From: Alphaproteobacteria bacterium
GTDB taxonomy: Bacteria > Pseudomonadota > Alphaproteobacteria > UBA8366 > JADFVY01
Assembly: GCA_029881615.1 (NCBI GenBank)
Contig: JAOUMF010000113.1
Location: 1-6,841 of the forward strand
Direction of reading: 5' to 3'
DNA length: 6,841 bases
The notes under the pieces are model-generated. The model had not been told where the DNA came from, searched no databases, and saw only the letters and a list, made by a program, of their open reading frames with translations. Both the position numbers and the translations under genes were made by a program. Of the stretch, positions 5,621-6,841 are shown piece by piece. The stretch's first letter is position 1; each line of letters starts with the position of its first letter.

Positions 5621-6841
5621 TTACAAGCTGTAGCCCCGTTCACCATGGGTGTTGATATCAAGGCCCTCGGTTTCCACATCGCGCGAAACACGCAACCCGA
5701 TGGTCATATCAAGCGCCTTTAATATGACGAAGCTGATTGCCACCGACCAGACGGCCACAATAACAATGCCTGCCGCCTGAACGAAAAGATGGCCACCGAC
5801 GGTCGCCCCCTCTGCCAGGCCCAGTCCACCCAACGCCGGCAGAGCGAATACCGCGGTCAGCATAGTGCCGGTTATACCGCCCACGCCGTGAACGGCGAAC
5901 ACATCGAGCGAATCGTCAATGCCCAGTCGGTGCTTCACCCAGGGCGTAGCGAAAAAACAAATGGTTCCTCCAGCCAATCCGCAAACGACGCCCCCAAGCG
6001 GCCCCACATAGCCCGACGCCGGCGTTATGGTGGCAAGACCCGCGACCATGCCGGTGACGATACCGATCAGGCTGGGCTTCCCATAGCGCACCCATTCGAG
6101 CCCCATCCAGACCAGTGAAGCCGTGGCCGCCGAGATGTGGGTAACCAGCATCGCCATACCCGCCGCTCCATCGGACGTCAGGGCGCTGCCCGCGTTAAAC
6201 CCGAACCAGCCGACCCACAACATTCCCGCCCCCATCATGGTCAGGACGGGACTGTGCGGCGGAGTGATTTCGGCGGGAAAGGCCCGCCGCTTGCCGACCA
6301 TGACGGCGGCGACCAGAGCAGACGTACCGGCGGTAACATGCACAACGACGCCGCCCGCAAAATCGCGCACACCAAGCCCCAGCAACCCGCCTTCCGCAAG
6401 CATTCCACCACCCCATATCCAGTGCGCGGCAGGCGCATAAACGGCGACAAGCCAGAGCCCGGAAAACCACAAAACGGCGGAAAATTTCATGCGCTCGGCA
6501 AAGGCGCCGACTATCAGCGCCGGCGTGATGATCGCAAAGGTCATCTGAAACATGAAAAACACGGATTCGGGAATGTCGCCGTACAAGGAACCGGCCGACA
6601 CACCCATAAGGAATGCCTTTCCGAAACCACCGATGAAGCCATTGACGCCGCCGCCATCGCCGAATGTCAGGCTGTAAACAAAAATCAGCCACAAGACGGA
6701 AGAAAGACAAGCAACAGCAAAACAATGCATCAGCACAGACAGCACATTTTTGGTGTGCACCAACCCGCCATAGAACAGCGCGAGACCAGGCAGGGTCATG
6801 AACAGAACAAGCGCCGTCGCCGTCAATATCCAGGCCGTATT
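5621..6841 (-). CDS. amtB: Ammonium transporter AmtB (5' end beyond the right edge)
   Basis: The frame is open to the window edge and gives 406 residues; a TTG at 6826 is not the start, because the preceding codons (NTAWI) continue the usual Amt N-terminal helix. Amt proteins form trimers in the inner membrane and conduct ammonium. In the visible fragment, FYGG (23-26) begins the family pattern, FQMTFA (98-103) includes the periplasmic-gate region, AHWIWGGG (139-146) holds the recruitment-site tryptophan, DFAGGVVVH (160-168) contains the structural Asp and the first twin histidine, WFGFNAGSAL (212-221) is a signature helix, and FAVHGVGG (315-322) has the second twin histidine. The C-terminal tail (GLRVSRDVETEGLDINTHGERGY) is the cytosolic GlnK-contact region. 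Only the signal peptide and start of the first helix are missing. The stop is TAA at 5621-5623. Its promoter lies outside. Confidence 0.97.
   Translation of the reverse strand, partial: NTAWILTATALVLFMTLPGLALFYGGLVHTKNVLSVLMHCFAVACLSSVLWLIFVYSLTFGDGGGVNGFIGGFGKAFLMGVSAGSLYGDIPESVFFMFQMTFAIITPALIVGAFAERMKFSAVLWFSGLWLVAVYAPAAHWIWGGGMLAEGGLLGLGVRDFAGGVVVHVTAGTSALVAAVMVGKRRAFPAEITPPHSPVLTMMGAGMLWVGWFGFNAGSALTSDGAAGMAMLVTHISAATASLVWMGLEWVRYGKPSLIGIVTGMVAGLATITPASGYVGPLGGVVCGLAGGTICFFATPWVKHRLGIDDSLDVFAVHGVGGITGTMLTAVFALPALGGLGLAEGATVGGHLFVQAAGIVIVAVWSVAISFVILKALDMTIGLRVSRDVETEGLDINTHGERGYSL

Overview
The window looks like chromosomal DNA of a GC-rich alphaproteobacterium, possibly of the Rhodospirillales type. 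The grounds are high G/C at third codon positions, a PstC with the long N-terminal extension seen in alphaproteobacteria, the phoR-pstS-pstC order, and a GlnK/AmtB pair of alphaproteobacterial character. The assignment rests on protein style only; there is no rRNA or other marker gene.

Three blocks are visible. (1) Positions 1-3016, all on the minus strand, are a phosphate-starvation locus read as phoR (sensor kinase), pstS (periplasmic phosphate-binding protein), then pstC (permease, cut by the left edge). A run of PhoB-box heptamers lies between phoR and pstS. A perfect hairpin sits in the pstS leader. An 89-bp palindromic repeat element occupies the pstS-pstC gap. (2) Positions 3208-5176, on the plus strand, hold three consecutive genes for small secreted proteins that are clearly related to one another. 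All three have a signal peptide, the same two cysteines exactly 24 residues apart, a W-[YW]-D motif and a similar C-terminal end. They resemble DUF4412/LolA-like periplasmic proteins but have no function I can name. They end at a strong intrinsic terminator at 5207-5237. (3) Positions 5241-6841, on the minus strand, are an ammonium-uptake unit, amtB (5' end cut by the right edge) followed by glnK. This is the reverse of the common glnK-amtB order.

In block 1, PhoR is expected to pass its signal to a PhoB outside the window. Phosphorylated PhoB would bind the boxes upstream of pstS and raise high-affinity phosphate uptake. In block 3, GlnK is expected to plug AmtB when nitrogen is sufficient and to release it when uridylylated at Tyr51. 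The secreted triplet lies between a phosphate-sensing and a nitrogen-sensing locus. It is divergent from phoR and convergent with glnK, and nothing in its sequence ties it to either regulon. It is the least explained part of the window.
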